From: Allonocardiopsis opalescens | Lineage (GTDB): Bacteria; Actinomycetota; Actinomycetes; Streptosporangiales; Streptosporangiaceae | DNA length: 64,000 nt | Reading direction: 5' to 3' | Assembly (NCBI RefSeq): GCF_003002095.1 | Contig: NZ_PVZC01000008.1 | Location: 62,001-126,000, forward strand | Shown: in pieces, positions 42,704 through 51,574 of the stretch | Layout: each line of letters begins with the position of its first letter | Numbering within the stretch: the stretch's first letter is position 1 | Notes under the pieces: model-generated | Seen by the model: only the letters and a program-made list of their open reading frames with translations | Told to the model about the DNA's origin: nothing | Database searches by the model: none | Translations under genes and position numbers: made by a program

Positions 42704-44401
42704 ATGTCCGCCATGCCTCCGCGCCACCGCGCGCCGTCAACCTCCACCAAGCCCTGGGCGACCCGCCGCCGCTTCCTCGGCGTGCTCGGCTTCGGCGCCG
42801 CGGCGGCCGCCTCCGGCGGCCTGCTCTCGGCGTGCGCGCCGAGCGGTCCGCGCCCCGGCTCCGGCGGCGCCTCGGCGGCGGCGGTCGACAGCCTCGACGC
42901 GCTCTGCCCCACCTACACCCCCTACGAGGCGCTGCCGCCGGACATCCCCGGACAGCACGGCGCGCCCAGCGGATTCACCTCCTACCCCACCGAATTGGTC
43001 CAGGCCGTGGCCGAAACCCCGGGCCGGGGCGGCCACTACCGCTTCATGGCGCCGCTGTGGGCGCCGATCCCGCCGGGGCTGGGCGACAACTCCTTCTACG
43101 ACGCGGTCAACGGCCGGCTGGGCGCCACCGTCGAGTTCAGCTTCCAGGACGGCAACACCATCACCGACCGGCTGAACGTGCTGATCGCCTCCCGCGAGGT
43201 CTCCGACATCACGATGGTCCCCGACTGGGCCATCAACCTGATCCCGAACTTCGCCGAGGCCGCCGGCGAGCTGTTCGAGGACCTGACGCCGTACCTGGCC
43301 GGCGACGAGGTGGCGCCGTACCCGATGCTGGCCTCGCTGCCCACCCCGGCGTGGCGGTGGGGCATCTTCAACCAGCGGCTGCAGGGCGTGCCGTGGCCCT
43401 CCGACCCCTACAACGAGTGGATGTTCTACCGGCAGGACGTCTTCGAGGCCAACGGCTGGCCGATGCCGGCGAACGCGGCCGAGCTGATGGAGCTGGGCCG
43501 CGAGATCAACGACCCCGACAACAACCGCTGGGCCTTTGGCGACATGTGGCGCACGGTGCGCCAGGTCTTCCGCACCCCGCGCGACTGGCGCTACGAGAAC
43601 GGCGAGCTGATCCACCGCTACGAGACCGAGGAGCTGGCCGCCGCGGTGGAGTTCATGCGGGAGGTGTACGACGCCGACCTGATCCACCCCGACGTGATCA
43701 GCAGCCGCGGCGCGGGCGTCAAGGAGCTGTTCAACTCCGGCGAGATCCTCGTCTACCAGGACGGCTTCGGCGGCTGGACCGAGGCGTACCGGGGCGTGCT
43801 GGCGCAGAACCCGGACTTCCGGATGAACCTGCTGCCCGCCTTCGCCCACGACGGCGGCACGCCGTCGCTGCATCCCAACGACCCCTCGGGCCAGTGCGTC
43901 CTGCTGCGCCGCGGCATGGAGCCCGACCAGATCCGCGAGGTGCTCGGCCTGATCAACTACTGCACCGCGCCCTTCGGCACCCGCGAGTACATGATGTACC
44001 GCTACGGCGTGGAGGGCGAGCACTACGAGCTGGACGGCAACGGCGCCCCGCAGCGCACCGAGCTGGGCCAGCGCGAGTACTCCGACGGCTACCTGTTCCT
44101 CAGCGGACGCAACAACGTCATCGCCGAGAGCGAGTACCCCGGCTATGTGGAGTCCTATACCTCCTGGTACAACGACGCCGCCCAGTACCGCGCGGCCGAC
44201 CCCTTCGAGGGCATCAGGATCCAGCGCCCGTCCGCCTACTCCGCCATCGAGCAGCCGACCGAGGACAAGATCACCGACATCATCCGCGGCCGCCGCCCGG
44301 TCTCCGACATCACGCAGGTGGTGGACGAGTGGCGCCGCGACGGCGGCGAGGAGGCGCGCGAGTTCTACCACGGCGTGCTGCAGGAGAACGGCCGTGACTG
44401 A
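42704..44401 (+). CDS. ABC importer solute-binding lipoprotein
   Basis: A 565-residue extracellular solute-binding protein of the large LplA/YtcQ type. The N terminus ATRRRFLGVLGFGAAAAASG has a twin-Arg motif and ends in the lipobox LLSAC, giving a lipid-anchored Cys. Family blocks include YNEWMFYRQDVFEANGWPMP and NNRWAFGDMWRTVRQVF. Xyloglucan oligosaccharides are the likely ligand from context only. ATG 42704 follows GAGGAAG. Its stop overlaps the next gene by 8 bases. Confidence 0.93.
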   Translation: MSAMPPRHRAPSTSTKPWATRRRFLGVLGFGAAAAASGGLLSACAPSGPRPGSGGASAAAVDSLDALCPTYTPYEALPPDIPGQHGAPSGFTSYPTELVQAVAETPGRGGHYRFMAPLWAPIPPGLGDNSFYDAVNGRLGATVEFSFQDGNTITDRLNVLIASREVSDITMVPDWAINLIPNFAEAAGELFEDLTPYLAGDEVAPYPMLASLPTPAWRWGIFNQRLQGVPWPSDPYNEWMFYRQDVFEANGWPMPANAAELMELGREINDPDNNRWAFGDMWRTVRQVFRTPRDWRYENGELIHRYETEELAAAVEFMREVYDADLIHPDVISSRGAGVKELFNSGEILVYQDGFGGWTEAYRGVLAQNPDFRMNLLPAFAHDGGTPSLHPNDPSGQCVLLRRGMEPDQIREVLGLINYCTAPFGTREYMMYRYGVEGEHYELDGNGAPQRTELGQREYSDGYLFLSGRNNVIAESEYPGYVESYTSWYNDAAQYRAADPFEGIRIQRPSAYSAIEQPTEDKITDIIRGRRPVSDITQVVDEWRRDGGEEAREFYHGVLQENGRD

Positions 44402-45434
44402 GCGCGTCGCCGCCCCGCCGGCCGTGCGCGCCGACGGCGCGCCGCCCGGCGGGCGCGGCCCGCGCCGCCCCCCTCCGTCGCGGCGCGACCGCCGCCGGGC
44501 GCGGCGCGACGGCGCGGCCCCGCGGCCGCCGCTGCGGGCGCGGCTGGCCCGCGACTGGCAGCTGCTGCTGATGACGGTGCCCGCGATCGGGCTGCTGGCC
44601 GTGTTCCACTACGTGCCGACGCTGGGCAACGTGATCGCGTTCCAGGACTACTCGCCCTTCGACGGCTTCCTGGGCAGCCCGTTCATCGGCTTCGACAACT
44701 TTTACTGGCTCTTCACCGACGTGTCCTTCTGGCAGGCGGTGCGCAACACGCTCGCCATCACCGGCTTCCAGCTGCTCTTCTTCTTCCCGGTGCCGATCCT
44801 GCTGGCCATCCTGCTCGACAGCGTGATGTCGCCCCGGCTGCGGCTGTTCGTGCAGAGCGTCGTCTACCTGCCGCACTTCTTCTCGTGGGTGCTGGTCATC
44901 ACCCTGTTCCAGCAGATCCTCGGCGGCGCCGGCCTGATCTCGCAGACCCTGCGCCAGAACGGCTACGAGGGCGTGGACCTGATGACCAACCCCGACGCCT
45001 TCCTGCTGCTGGTCACCGGCCAGATGATCTGGAAGGACGCGGGCTGGGGGACGATCATCTTCCTGGCCGCGCTGGCCGCCATCAACCCCAACCTCTACGA
45101 GGCGGCGGCCGTCGACGGGGCCGGGCGCTGGCGCCGGATCTGGCACATCACCCTGCCGGGCCTGCGCCCCGTCATCGTCCTGCTGCTGATCCTGCGGCTG
45201 GGCGACGCGCTCAACGTCGGCTTCGAGCAGTTCTTCCTGCAGCGCGACGCGGTCGGCCGCGAGGTCGCCGAAGTGCTGGACACCTTCGTGTACTGGCGCA
45301 CGCTCGTGACCGGCGAGTGGAGCTACGGGGCCGCGGCCGGCCTGGTCAAGGGCGTGGTCGGGCTGGTCCTCATCCTGGTGGCCAACAAGGTGGCCCACCG
45401 CCTCGGCGAACAGGGAATCTACCGACGATCATGA
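44394..45434 (+). CDS. ABC sugar importer permease (LplB type)
   Basis: A 346-residue membrane protein. A basic, Pro/Arg-rich N-terminal stretch (about 55 residues) precedes six predicted helices beginning WQLLLMTVPAIGLLAVFHYV. The EAA loop is EAAAVDGAGRWRRIWHITLP. It pairs with the next permease. GTG 44394 lies inside the end of the solute-binding gene. The unusually long charged N terminus is noted; a start further in cannot be excluded. Confidence 0.93.
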   Translation: MTERVAAPPAVRADGAPPGGRGPRRPPPSRRDRRRARRDGAAPRPPLRARLARDWQLLLMTVPAIGLLAVFHYVPTLGNVIAFQDYSPFDGFLGSPFIGFDNFYWLFTDVSFWQAVRNTLAITGFQLLFFFPVPILLAILLDSVMSPRLRLFVQSVVYLPHFFSWVLVITLFQQILGGAGLISQTLRQNGYEGVDLMTNPDAFLLLVTGQMIWKDAGWGTIIFLAALAAINPNLYEAAAVDGAGRWRRIWHITLPGLRPVIVLLLILRLGDALNVGFEQFFLQRDAVGREVAEVLDTFVYWRTLVTGEWSYGAAAGLVKGVVGLVLILVANKVAHRLGEQGIYRRS

Positions 45435-46336
45435 CTACCGCATCCAAGCGCCCCGCCTGGCAGGAGCCGCCCACCCCGGTGGGCCTGGCCGCCAAGGGCC
45501 TCGTGCTCACCGCCATCGTCGCGGTGGTCACGGTCCCGCTCTACGTCGTCGTGCTGACCAGCCTGTCGCCCGCCGAGGCGGTGAACCGGGCGGGCGGCCT
45601 GGTGACGGTGCCCGACGGCATCTCCTTCGCCGCCTACCAGGAACTGTTCGCCGGCGGGGTGGTCACCCGCTCCGTGCTGGTCAGCCTCGGCGTCACCCTC
45701 ACCGGCACCGCGCTGAGCCTGGCGGTGACGATCCTGGCCGCCTACGGGCTGTCGCGGCCCGGTTCGCTGCTGCACCGGCCGCTGCTGTTCCTGATCCTGC
45801 TGACCTTCCTGTTCGGCCCGGGCATCATCCCCAGCTACCTGCTGGTCAGCTCGCTCGGGCTCATCGACAGCTACTGGTCGCTGATCCTGCCCACCGCGAT
45901 CAACGCCTTCAACCTGGTGGTGATGCGCGCCTTCTTCATGGGCATCCCGGGCGAGGTGTCCGACAGCGCCCGCATCGACGGCGCCAACGACTGGCAGATC
46001 CTCACCCGCATCGTGCTGCCGATGTCCAAGGGGGTGACCGCGGTCGTCGGCCTGTTCTACGCCGTGGGCTACTGGAACGCCTTCTTCAACGCGATCCTCT
46101 ACCTCAACGACAACACGATGTGGCCGCTCCAGCTGATCCTGCGCCAGTACGTGCAGCAGGGCCAGACGCTCAGCGTGGGCTCGCTGGCCGACCCCTCCCA
46201 GACCAGCGCGCTGCCGCCGAACCTGGCCATCCAGATGGCGATCGTGGTGGTGGCGCTGGTCCCGGTGGTGCTGGTGTACCCGCTGGTGCAGCGGCACTTC
46301 ACCAAGGGCGTGGTGATTGGGGCGGTGAAGGGCTGA
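45431..46336 (+). CDS. ABC sugar importer permease (YtcP/CarB-like)
   Basis: A 301-residue membrane protein with six hydrophobic helices, starting KGLVLTAIVAVVTVPLYVVV. Its EAA-type loop is SARIDGANDWQILTRIVLPM. The ATG overlaps the stop of the preceding permease gene (ATGA). No ATP-binding subunit gene follows, so the importer must borrow one encoded elsewhere, as MsiK does for many actinomycete sugar importers. Confidence 0.94.
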   Translation: MTTASKRPAWQEPPTPVGLAAKGLVLTAIVAVVTVPLYVVVLTSLSPAEAVNRAGGLVTVPDGISFAAYQELFAGGVVTRSVLVSLGVTLTGTALSLAVTILAAYGLSRPGSLLHRPLLFLILLTFLFGPGIIPSYLLVSSLGLIDSYWSLILPTAINAFNLVVMRAFFMGIPGEVSDSARIDGANDWQILTRIVLPMSKGVTAVVGLFYAVGYWNAFFNAILYLNDNTMWPLQLILRQYVQQGQTLSVGSLADPSQTSALPPNLAIQMAIVVVALVPVVLVYPLVQRHFTKGVVIGAVKG

Positions 46337-46360
46337 GGCGGGCGCGCGTCACCGCCCGCC
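46337..46360. terminator. hairpin at the convergent permease / XRE gene ends
   Basis: GGCGGGCG (46337-46344) pairs with CGCCCGCC (46353-46360) across an 8-base loop that contains the stop codon of the opposing XRE gene. Confidence 0.5.
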
Positions 46361-47194
46361 GACGGCCCCGTGGTGGCCGGTGACGCGGAGCAGGTCGAGC
46401 TTGCCGGCGTCCTCGGTGTGCGGGCGGGCGGTGTAGACGATGATCCGGAGATCGGAGTCCAGGGTGGCCAGCACATCGCAGTCCAGGGTGACCAGGCCGA
46501 CCGCCGGGCTGTGGATCGTCTTGCGTTCGGGCGAACGGGGCGGCACCGCGAAGTCGTCCCACCGCTCGGCGAAGGCCGGGCTGGTCGCGCGCAGCTCGGC
46601 CACCAGTGCTGCGAGCCCGCGGTCGTCCGGATAGGACGCCATCGCGCCGCGCAGGTCGCCGACGAGGCCCCGGCCGAAGCGGTCGTGCTCCTCCGCGGTG
46701 TACACGACCGGGTTCGCCAGGCCGGTGAAGTGGCGCCACACCAGGTTGCGCGCGCGTGGGGACGCCGCCTCGGCGACGCCGAGCAGGGCGGTCCACAGCG
46801 GGTTGGCGTGGATGAGGTCCCAGCTCGCGGTGAAGACCGCGACCGGGGTGTCGGTGAGCCGGTCGACGATGCGGGCGGTGCCCGGGCCGATGTGCCGGGG
46901 CACCACGCCCGCGGCGGGCGGCTGGGCCCCGGCGGCGCGGTAGAGCAGGTCGCGTTCGCCGGTCGACAGGCGCAGCGCGCGGGCGAGTGCGGCCAGCACC
47001 TGCGCGGACGGGTTGCGCGCCCGCCCCTGCTCCAGCCGGACCAGGTAGTCGACGGAGATCTGGGCGATGGCGGACAGCTCCTCGCGGCGCAGTCCGGCGG
47101 TGCGGCGCACGCCGACATCGGGCAGCCCGACGTCGGCCGGGCGCACCCGCTCGCGCCACGAGCGCAGGGCCCTGGCCAGTTCACCGGTGCTCAT
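46349..47194 (-). CDS. XRE regulator with MmyB-like ligand domain
   Basis: A 281-residue protein. The N-terminal XRE helix-turn-helix is RTAGLRREELSAIAQISVDY then LVRLEQGRARNPS (residues about 31-63). The C-terminal MmyB-type PAS-like domain includes PVAVFTASWDLIHANPLWTA and DRGLAALVAELRATSPAFAE. Such regulators are often divergent from an SDR gene, as here, and probably control it. ATG 47194 matches the family N terminus. This pair does not look part of the xyloglucan system. Confidence 0.92.
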   Translation of the reverse strand: MSTGELARALRSWRERVRPADVGLPDVGVRRTAGLRREELSAIAQISVDYLVRLEQGRARNPSAQVLAALARALRLSTGERDLLYRAAGAQPPAAGVVPRHIGPGTARIVDRLTDTPVAVFTASWDLIHANPLWTALLGVAEAASPRARNLVWRHFTGLANPVVYTAEEHDRFGRGLVGDLRGAMASYPDDRGLAALVAELRATSPAFAERWDDFAVPPRSPERKTIHSPAVGLVTLDCDVLATLDSDLRIIVYTARPHTEDAGKLDLLRVTGHHGAVGGR

Positions 47195-47372
47195 GCCACC
47201 AGGGTGCCACCCCCGCACGCGAACAGGGTGGTACAGCCGATACCTGGGACGGCGGTCCGGCATGCCGGACGGTGGGGGGCATGCCAACACAGACCTGCAC
47301 GTCCCAGCCGCCGGGGCGGGTGCCGGCGTCCTCGGCGCACCGCGCGCACCGGCCGGGCCAAGGAGCGGACCG

Positions 47373-48317
47373 ATGAGCCGCCTCGCCGTCGTCACGGGCG
47401 CCAGCGGCGGGATCGGGGAGCAGATCGCGGCCGGTATCGCCCGCACCGGCGCGGCGGTCGTCCTCGTCGCCCGCGATCCCGCCCGGCTGGACCTGGCGCG
47501 GCGGCGCATCCGCGGCGCCGTCCCGGGAGCCGAGCTGGAGACCGAGCCGGCCGATCTGTCGGACCTGGCCGAGGTGCGGGCGCTCGCGGACCGACTCGGC
47601 GCGCGGAGGCCGTCGATCGTGGTGAGCAATGCCGCGGTCATCGCGCCGATCGACGACCGCACCCCCGAGGGCCTCCACCGGTCGCTGGTGACCAACCACC
47701 TCGCCCCCTACCTGCTGCTGCGCAGCCTCGCGGAGCGTCCGGCGGCCGGGCCGCGCCGCTTCGTCGTCGTGGGCGGCTCCCCGAGCGGGCTCGCCCGCAC
47801 CCCGGTCGACCTCGACGACCTCAACCTGGAGAGCGGGCGCGGCCTGGGCTGGCCGCCCAGCTTCCGCCCGTTCGTCGCCTACGCGCGCACCAAGAACATG
47901 AACGCGATGTTCGTGTACGCGCTGGCCTCCCGGCTCGCCGGCACCGGCACGACCGTGAACGGCGCGCACCCGGGCATCATCAAGGGCGGCCGCCTCGACC
48001 GCTACGACCGCGGCGCGCTGAAGCTGTTCGGAACGGTGTGCTCGGTGTTCGCGGGCGATACCGCCACCGGCGCCGACACCCCGCTGTGGCTGGCCACGGC
48101 CGAGGAGGCCGAGGGCGTGACGGGGAAGTTCTTCGTCAAGCGCCAGGCCGCCGAGACCGCACCGCACACCACCGACCCCGAGCGCCTGGACCGCCTGTGG
48201 CGCGAGAGCGCCCGCCTCGTCGGGCTGCCCGCCGACGCGGGGCGGGAGCCGTCCGCCTCGGACACCGGCGCGGACCGGACGTCCCCGCCGCGGCCGGAGC
48301 GGGGACGTCCGTCGTGA
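47373..48317 (+). CDS. short-chain dehydrogenase/reductase
   Basis: A 314-residue SDR. The Rossmann motif is VVTGASGGIGEQIAAGIART, the NAA motif VVSNAAVIAP and the catalytic Y-x3-K is in YARTKNMN (catalytic Ser probably in VVVGGSPSG). The C-terminal ~30 residues are charged and disordered. Substrate unknown. ATG 47373 has AGGAG upstream. Divergent from the MmyB-like regulator. Confidence 0.93.
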   Translation: MSRLAVVTGASGGIGEQIAAGIARTGAAVVLVARDPARLDLARRRIRGAVPGAELETEPADLSDLAEVRALADRLGARRPSIVVSNAAVIAPIDDRTPEGLHRSLVTNHLAPYLLLRSLAERPAAGPRRFVVVGGSPSGLARTPVDLDDLNLESGRGLGWPPSFRPFVAYARTKNMNAMFVYALASRLAGTGTTVNGAHPGIIKGGRLDRYDRGALKLFGTVCSVFAGDTATGADTPLWLATAEEAEGVTGKFFVKRQAAETAPHTTDPERLDRLWRESARLVGLPADAGREPSASDTGADRTSPPRPERGRPS

Positions 48318-48320
48318 GTG

Positions 48321-48363
48321 GCGAGGGAGGCGGCGCGCCGGTCGGGCGCGCCGCCTCCCTCGC
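48321..48363. terminator. 19-bp perfect hairpin between SDR and GH74 genes
   Basis: Arms 48321-48339 and 48345-48363 (starting GCGAGGGAGGCGG) pair without mismatch around GGTCG, between two convergent gene ends. Confidence 0.8.
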
Positions 48364-48396
48364 ATCATGGCGGGGTGGCCGCCTGGCCGGCGCGGC

Positions 48397-51135
48397 TCAC
48401 GAGGTGCAGGCCGCGCCGTTGAGGGTGAAGGCCGACGGGACGCTCGCCGCTCCGGTGCGGCTGCCGAGGAAGCCGAAGGAGACCGTGTCCCCCGGTGCCA
48501 CGGTGGCGTTCCAGGAGGCGTTGGTGACGGTGACGTCCGCGCCCGCCTGGGTGTGGGTGGCGCCCCAGATCTGGGTGATGCGCTCCCCGGCCGTGAAGCG
48601 CCAGGCCAGCGACCAGCCCGACAGCGGTGCGCTGCCGGTGTTGGTCAGCTCGACCGCGCCCTGGAAGCCGCCGCTCCACTGGTTGGTGACGGTGTAGTCG
48701 ACGGAGCAGGAGCCGCCCGGGCCGGTGGTGGGTCCGCCGGTGGGCTCGCCCGTGGGATCGCCGCCGCCGGGGCCGTCGGCCAGGTCGCCGACGATGACGC
48801 CCCGCCCGTTGGTGCCGACGTAGACGCGGCCGTAGACGCGGGGGTCGCCGGTGATGGCCGCGCCGGTCCAGGCCCACTGGTTGTCGTCGTCGTTGATCCG
48901 CACCCAGCTGGCGCCCGCGTCGTCGGAGCGGAAGATGCCGCGCACGCCGCCGATCTGGGCGCTGGTGTACAGGGCCGGGTGGTCGGCGCCGGGCGCGGGC
49001 GCGCCGAAGCCGATGGTGTCGGCCTCCTGGACGCCGCTCACCCGGGTGAAGGAGGCGCCGGCGTCGGTGGAGCGCCACAGCCCGTAGGTGCCGCCCTCCT
49101 CGCCGCCGGCCAGCCAGACCTCGCCCTCACCGCCGGGCACGGCCTTGAACCGGACGTTGCCGCTGGACGGCAGGCCGGTGGCGGCGGTGGCGGTGAAGCT
49201 CGCGCCGCCGTCGGTGCTCACGTAGAAGCGGCCCGCGGCGTACCCGTAGAACACGTTCGGGTCGACCCGGTCGGACTCCACGGTGGCGCCGGCCGGGATG
49301 CCCTGGGCGGGCGTCCACGATCCGCCGAAGTCCGACGAGTGGTGCACGCCGGCGCCCTGGGGGCTCCAGACGATGTCGGTGCCGTCGGCGGCGAGCGCCA
49401 CGGTGCCGCCGCCGGTGACGCCCGCGGGCTCGGCGCCGGCGTACCAGTTGGCGCCGTTGTCGTTGGACAGGCCGATGTTGGCGACACCGTCGGCGTTGCC
49501 GACGCGCACCACCCGGTTCGGGTCGAGTTCGGCGTAGTCGAGGCTGGTGGTGGAGGTGTGGACGGGCGAGGTGAACATCATGCCCGGCACGGTGTCCAGG
49601 TCGGTGTGGCGGAAGCCGCCGATGTCGCCGAGGCCGCTGAGCAGCGGGGCGCCCGAGGGCGGGCTGGCCAGGTCGAGCACGGCGGTCTCCTCCAGGCCGC
49701 GCGCCATCACCTCGATGTCGATCTGGCCGCCGGAGTCCCAGGTAGTGAGGTTCTCGGTGCCGTAGATGGTGGCGCCGGTGCCGTACATCATCCGGTCGGA
49801 GTCGAAGGGGTCGATCTCCAGGGCCTCGGTCATCCAGCCGAGCTTGGGGGTGGTCTCGGGCGGGGCCGGGTTGGCGCCGAAGGTCAGCCACGGGGCGGCG
49901 GAGATGTCCATCTGGTAGCGGAAGGACCGGTTGGGATAGCTGGTGTAGTCCCAGGCGCGGGTCCAGGTGGCGCCCGCGTCGGTGCTGCGGAAGATTATGA
50001 TGTCGGGCCACCACGAGATCTGGGTGGCCACCATGAGCGTGTCGGGGTCCTGCCGGTCGATGGTCAGGCCGCTGTAGCCGAAGTGGTTGTCGGGGCTGTC
50101 GGAGGGCACCGGGCTGATCCTGGTCCACTCCCCCGAGGCGGTGTCGAGCCGCCACACGTCGCCGTGGCCGCCGTCGTAGGGGCCGCCGGTGTCGCTGGTG
50201 GCGATGTAGAGGCGGCCGTTCTCGTGGTCGAGCACGCCCTTGTGGGCGATGAAGCCGGTGGGCTGGCCGGGCACCCGCTCCCAGCTGGCGCCGCCGTCGG
50301 TGCTGCGGTAGACCGTGTTCTGCAGGTCGGCGACGCCGACGTAGATGTCCTGGCTGGCCTGGCCGCCGCTGCCGCTGGTGGGGTCGAAGGTCACCCAGAC
50401 GACGCCCTGGATGTCGGAGGAGTAGCCGGAGGTGTCGTTCGGGTCGGCCACGTAGTCGCCGGGGTTGGGGAAGGCGGTCACCTCCGACCAGGTGGCGCCG
50501 TAGTCGGTGCTGCGCCACAGCCCTTCGCCGCTGGGAGCGCCGAAGTAGACGATGCGGTTGTCGTTGGGGTCCACGGCCAGGCGCTCGCCCATGCCGCGTC
50601 CCGGCATGTTGCCGCCGACCTTGAACGGCAGCTCGGTGACGTCCCAGGTCTCGCCGCGGTCGTCGGAGCGCAGGATGGCGCCGTTGCCGGGGTCCCAGTC
50701 GTTGGTGTAGTTGCCGACGGCGGCGTAGACGCGGTCGGGGTCGCGGGCGTCGGTGGCGATGCTGGCCACCCCGCTCCAGCCCCAGTCGTCCCAGCCCACC
50801 CAGTCCAGCAGCGGGATCCAGGTCTCGGTGCCGGGCTCCCAGCGGTAGGCGCCGCCGATGTCGGTGCGGGCGTAGGCGAGGCCGGGCTCGCTCTGGTTGA
50901 AGACGATGCCGGGGACGAAGCCTCCGCCGACGACCTGGGCGTTGCGCCACTCGTAATCGCCGGTCGCGGCGGTGGCCGAGGCGGCCTGCGGCAGGGCGAA
51001 CAGGCCGAGCGCGCCGAGAGCGGTGGCGAGGACGGCGACGCAGGCGGTCAGGCGGGCGCGCACCGAGCGGGTCCGGGACGGTGGGACCCGGTCGGGCGGT
51101 TCGGGGGGCGGGGTCGTGCGGGGTCTGAGTGCCAT
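48397..51135 (-). CDS. secreted endo-xyloglucanase, GH74 with CBM2
   Basis: A 912-residue secreted enzyme that cuts the beta-1,4-glucan backbone of xyloglucan. A signal peptide (residues about 25-57, ending AASATA) is followed by two seven-bladed propellers with many SxDGGxxW-type Asp-box repeats. The likely catalytic Asp pair is Asp92 in ARTDIGGAYRW and Asp504 in GLGDIGGFRH, which matches the known GH74 pair. A Gly/Thr/Pro linker near 790-810 leads to a CBM2 (SCSVDYTVTNQWSGGFQGAV to the C terminus), which binds cellulose. Overall layout as in Thermobifida fusca Xg74A. ATG 51135 has GAGGAAG upstream. Confidence 0.95.
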   Translation of the reverse strand: MALRPRTTPPPEPPDRVPPSRTRSVRARLTACVAVLATALGALGLFALPQAASATAATGDYEWRNAQVVGGGFVPGIVFNQSEPGLAYARTDIGGAYRWEPGTETWIPLLDWVGWDDWGWSGVASIATDARDPDRVYAAVGNYTNDWDPGNGAILRSDDRGETWDVTELPFKVGGNMPGRGMGERLAVDPNDNRIVYFGAPSGEGLWRSTDYGATWSEVTAFPNPGDYVADPNDTSGYSSDIQGVVWVTFDPTSGSGGQASQDIYVGVADLQNTVYRSTDGGASWERVPGQPTGFIAHKGVLDHENGRLYIATSDTGGPYDGGHGDVWRLDTASGEWTRISPVPSDSPDNHFGYSGLTIDRQDPDTLMVATQISWWPDIIIFRSTDAGATWTRAWDYTSYPNRSFRYQMDISAAPWLTFGANPAPPETTPKLGWMTEALEIDPFDSDRMMYGTGATIYGTENLTTWDSGGQIDIEVMARGLEETAVLDLASPPSGAPLLSGLGDIGGFRHTDLDTVPGMMFTSPVHTSTTSLDYAELDPNRVVRVGNADGVANIGLSNDNGANWYAGAEPAGVTGGGTVALAADGTDIVWSPQGAGVHHSSDFGGSWTPAQGIPAGATVESDRVDPNVFYGYAAGRFYVSTDGGASFTATAATGLPSSGNVRFKAVPGGEGEVWLAGGEEGGTYGLWRSTDAGASFTRVSGVQEADTIGFGAPAPGADHPALYTSAQIGGVRGIFRSDDAGASWVRINDDDNQWAWTGAAITGDPRVYGRVYVGTNGRGVIVGDLADGPGGGDPTGEPTGGPTTGPGGSCSVDYTVTNQWSGGFQGAVELTNTGSAPLSGWSLAWRFTAGERITQIWGATHTQAGADVTVTNASWNATVAPGDTVSFGFLGSRTGAASVPSAFTLNGAACTS

Positions 51136-51324
51136 CGGGCTTCCTCTGCTCGGGCTGCCCGCACCGGGGCCCTGGGGGAGGCCGGGTGCGGTCCGGGGCG
51201 GCAGGGCGGGCGCCGTGCCGGGACGGGCCGTCGGGGACGCGGCGGCCGCCCGCGCGGCGCTGGTGGCGCGGCGCGCGGCGGCTCGGGCGGGATCGGCCCG
51301 TACCGCGGTCCCGGACAGCTGGCA

Positions 51325-51347
51325 ATTAGTCTGGTCTCCCAACCAAT
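51325..51347. promoter_or_regulatory. possible ROK-type site upstream of the GH74 gene
   Basis: ATTAGTCTGG-TCTC-CCAACCAAT is a degenerate palindrome in an AT-richer patch, about 190 bases before the GH74 start. It resembles the TTAGTTTG...CAAACTAA pattern of XylR-like sites, with several mismatches. Within 51136-51574 I see only this and the GH42 promoter. Confidence 0.4.
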
Positions 51348-51508
51348 CCGCGTCAACGGGCGCACCGGAGCGGCGAGGTACCCGAACCCCGGACCCGTAT
51401 CCGCGGGAGGGGTGACGTCCGACTCGGCCACCGTTTCCACCTGCGTGGACGGCCGTACGAAGCGACGGTCCGGACAGGGTCGGAGCGTGGCGGCGCCTCG
51501 GACCGCTC

Positions 51509-51553
51509 TCGACAGAAGCCGGTGGGGTGGCCGCATAATTAGGCTTCCTTATG
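51509..51553 (+). promoter_or_regulatory. promoter with overlapping inverted repeat before the GH42 gene
   Basis: TCGACA (51509-51514) and CATAAT (51534-51539) are plausible -35 and -10 boxes with a 19-base spacer. CATAATTAGGCTTCCTTATG (51534-51553) has perfect 5-bp outer arms and overlaps the -10 box, so a repressor bound there would block transcription. Assignment to LacI or ROK is open; it does not match the LacI palindrome. Confidence 0.45.
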
Positions 51554-51574
51554 TCCAAACCAGGGAGCGCCCGC

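Noticed and set aside
46349-48317. MmyB-like regulator and SDR as part of the xyloglucan system
   Set aside because: This divergent pair is a common stand-alone unit, shows neither of the locus operators and has no evident role in glycan use.
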